Source: Candidatus Corynebacterium gallistercoris (GTDB lineage: Bacteria; Actinomycetota; Actinomycetes; Mycobacteriales; Mycobacteriaceae). From it: 54,889 bases of DNA. The DNA is taken from assembly GCA_019114175.1 (NCBI GenBank), contig DXFZ01000009.1:1-54889 (forward strand), written 5' to 3'. Positions 53,953 through 54,889 of the stretch are shown piece after piece (the stretch's first letter is position 1; every line of letters begins with the position of its first letter). The position numbers and the translations under genes were made by a program. Under the pieces are notes generated by a model. That model was not told where the DNA came from. It did not search any database and worked only from the letters and a program-made list of their open reading frames with translations.

Positions 53953-54889
53953 TTAGTTGATCCGCTGTTCGTGGCCTTCCCACGCGGCCTCACGCAGCTC
54001 GTTCTTGCGCACCTTGCCGGTGGAAGTCCGGGGCAGCTCGTCCAGGATCACGATGTCCTTCGGGACCTTGTAACCCGCGATGTGTGCCCTGCAGTGCGCA
54101 ATCACCGCGTCCTGCACCGCCTCGCGGTCCGCGCCCCGGGCCTCCGGCCGCAGCACCACATAGGCCCGTGGCCGTTCGCCCCACTTCTCATCCGGCACGC
54201 CAATCACCGCGCAATCGGACACATCCGGGTAGCTCACCACAGCCTGCTCCACTTCAATCGTGGAGATATTCTCGCCTCCGGAGACCACCACGTCCTTGGC
54301 CCTATCCAATAGCTGGATGTACCCGTCTTCGTGCATGACACCTAAGTCACCGGTGTGAAACCAGCCGCCGCGGAAGGCTAGCGCCGTCGCCTCCTCATCC
54401 TTAAAGTAGCCAGCCATCACACCGTTGCCGGTGAGGATGATCTCTCCCATCGTCTGCCCGTCCGCGGGCACGTCCACCAGCGCATCATCCACCGTCTCGG
54501 TGGGTTCGATGACCCGCACGTCATCGTTGGTCACGCTCGCCACGCCCTGCCGGGCCTTGAGCACCGCGCGGCGCCGCACGGTCATGTCCGCCCACTCGGG
54601 CTGATCCTCGCAGACGGTGAACGGCCCGTAACTCTCGGTCAAGCCGTAGACGTGCGTGACCTCCACGCCGATGTTTTCGCAGCGGGTGATGATCGTGGGG
54701 CTCGGCGGGGCGCCGGCGGTGACGACGCGCAGGTTCGTCACGCGTCGCTTGTTGTCATCGTCCACCAGCGTGGTGAGCACGGCCGGTGCGCCGCACATGC
54801 TGGTCACCCCTTCGGTCCCGATGAGCTCCCACATCTTCGGCCCCCGCACCGCCCGGAGCGCCACCTGAGTCGCTGACGTGGCCATCGCC
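53953..54889 (-). CDS. Acyl-CoA synthetase (AMP-binding), 3' part
   Basis: The window holds the last 310 or so residues of an ANL-superfamily ligase; the 5' part lies beyond 54889. Visible motifs are VYGLTESYGP (ATP-binding), GWFHTGDLGVMHEDGYI, LDRAKDVVVSGGENISTIEVEQA (hinge and C-terminal domain) and the catalytic Lys region LPRTSTGKVRKNEL. The pattern fits medium/long-chain fatty acid CoA ligases of the AlkK type, usually about 540 residues. It activates a carboxylic acid through an acyl-adenylate; the substrate is unknown. Only 6 nt separate its stop from that of the convergent antiporter gene. Confidence 0.88.
   Translation of the reverse strand, partial: AMATSATQVALRAVRGPKMWELIGTEGVTSMCGAPAVLTTLVDDDNKRRVTNLRVVTAGAPPSPTIITRCENIGVEVTHVYGLTESYGPFTVCEDQPEWADMTVRRRAVLKARQGVASVTNDDVRVIEPTETVDDALVDVPADGQTMGEIILTGNGVMAGYFKDEEATALAFRGGWFHTGDLGVMHEDGYIQLLDRAKDVVVSGGENISTIEVEQAVVSYPDVSDCAVIGVPDEKWGERPRAYVVLRPEARGADREAVQDAVIAHCRAHIAGYKVPKDIVILDELPRTSTGKVRKNELREAAWEGHEQRIN

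Overview
The window is chromosomal DNA of a high-GC Gram-positive bacterium, almost certainly a Corynebacterium. The evidence is a corynebacterial-type tmRNA tag (AENTQRDYALAA), a citrate synthase very close to that of C. glutamicum, the LLM monooxygenase/FMN reductase pair known as the CE1758 and CE1759 families, SepH, an MctC-type acetate symporter, and likely leaderless -10/start-codon arrangements. Most genes are housekeeping genes. I see no CRISPR array, intact prophage or intact insertion sequence.

Layout. 1-7.2 kb: a DUF3027 protein, the glyoxalase/deglycase HchA, an NCS2 purine permease, a SpoU/TrmH RNA methylase, two small membrane or exported proteins, and a DUF6928-SepH pair. 7.2-12.6 kb: serC, a long leader with a possible GlxR site, gltA, an FKBP isomerase, an aldo/keto reductase, an enoyl-CoA hydratase-like protein and a thiamine-binding protein. 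12.6-20.6 kb: an Abi-like gene, a DUF1206 membrane protein, a methyltransferase, an LLM monooxygenase/FMN reductase operon behind a 20-bp perfect palindrome resembling the RosR operator, a frameshifted uvrA-like gene, a DUF2335 protein and tRNA-Arg(CCT). 20.8-26.8 kb: a CPA2-type antiporter, the DUF485-mctC acetate uptake operon, and thyA-folA with cysQ. 26.8-35.6 kb: lhr-nei2, pgi and an aldehyde dehydrogenase. 35.6-42 kb: hisN and a second inositol-phosphatase-family gene, separated by a decayed island (HNH endonuclease fragments, the C-terminus of a tyrosine integrase, one orphan membrane protein), then prfB, a 20-codon Cys-Cys leader ORF with an intrinsic terminator, and rtcB. 42-55 kb: putA, an abgT transporter, the ftsE-ftsX-smpB cluster with two downstream membrane proteins, tmRNA, a PAP2 phosphatase, a Na+/H+ antiporter and the 3' part of an acyl-CoA synthetase.

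The most unusual signal is a short dispersed repeat, GGTGSCGTCGC-N(2-5)-A-tract, found 12 times in both orientations. Eight copies lie inside genes, and seven of these are read in the same frame as (S)F(V/L)xDA(T) in six unrelated proteins. Four copies are intergenic, and one of them supplies the T-run of a terminator. The distribution resembles DNA uptake sequences or sites for a nucleoid-associated factor. I know of no described corynebacterial element like it. Other leads are the Cys-Cys leader before rtcB, the RosR-like operator, the uvrA frameshift, the integrase/HNH scar, and a membrane protein with eight tandem xP-type pentapeptides between smpB and ssrA.
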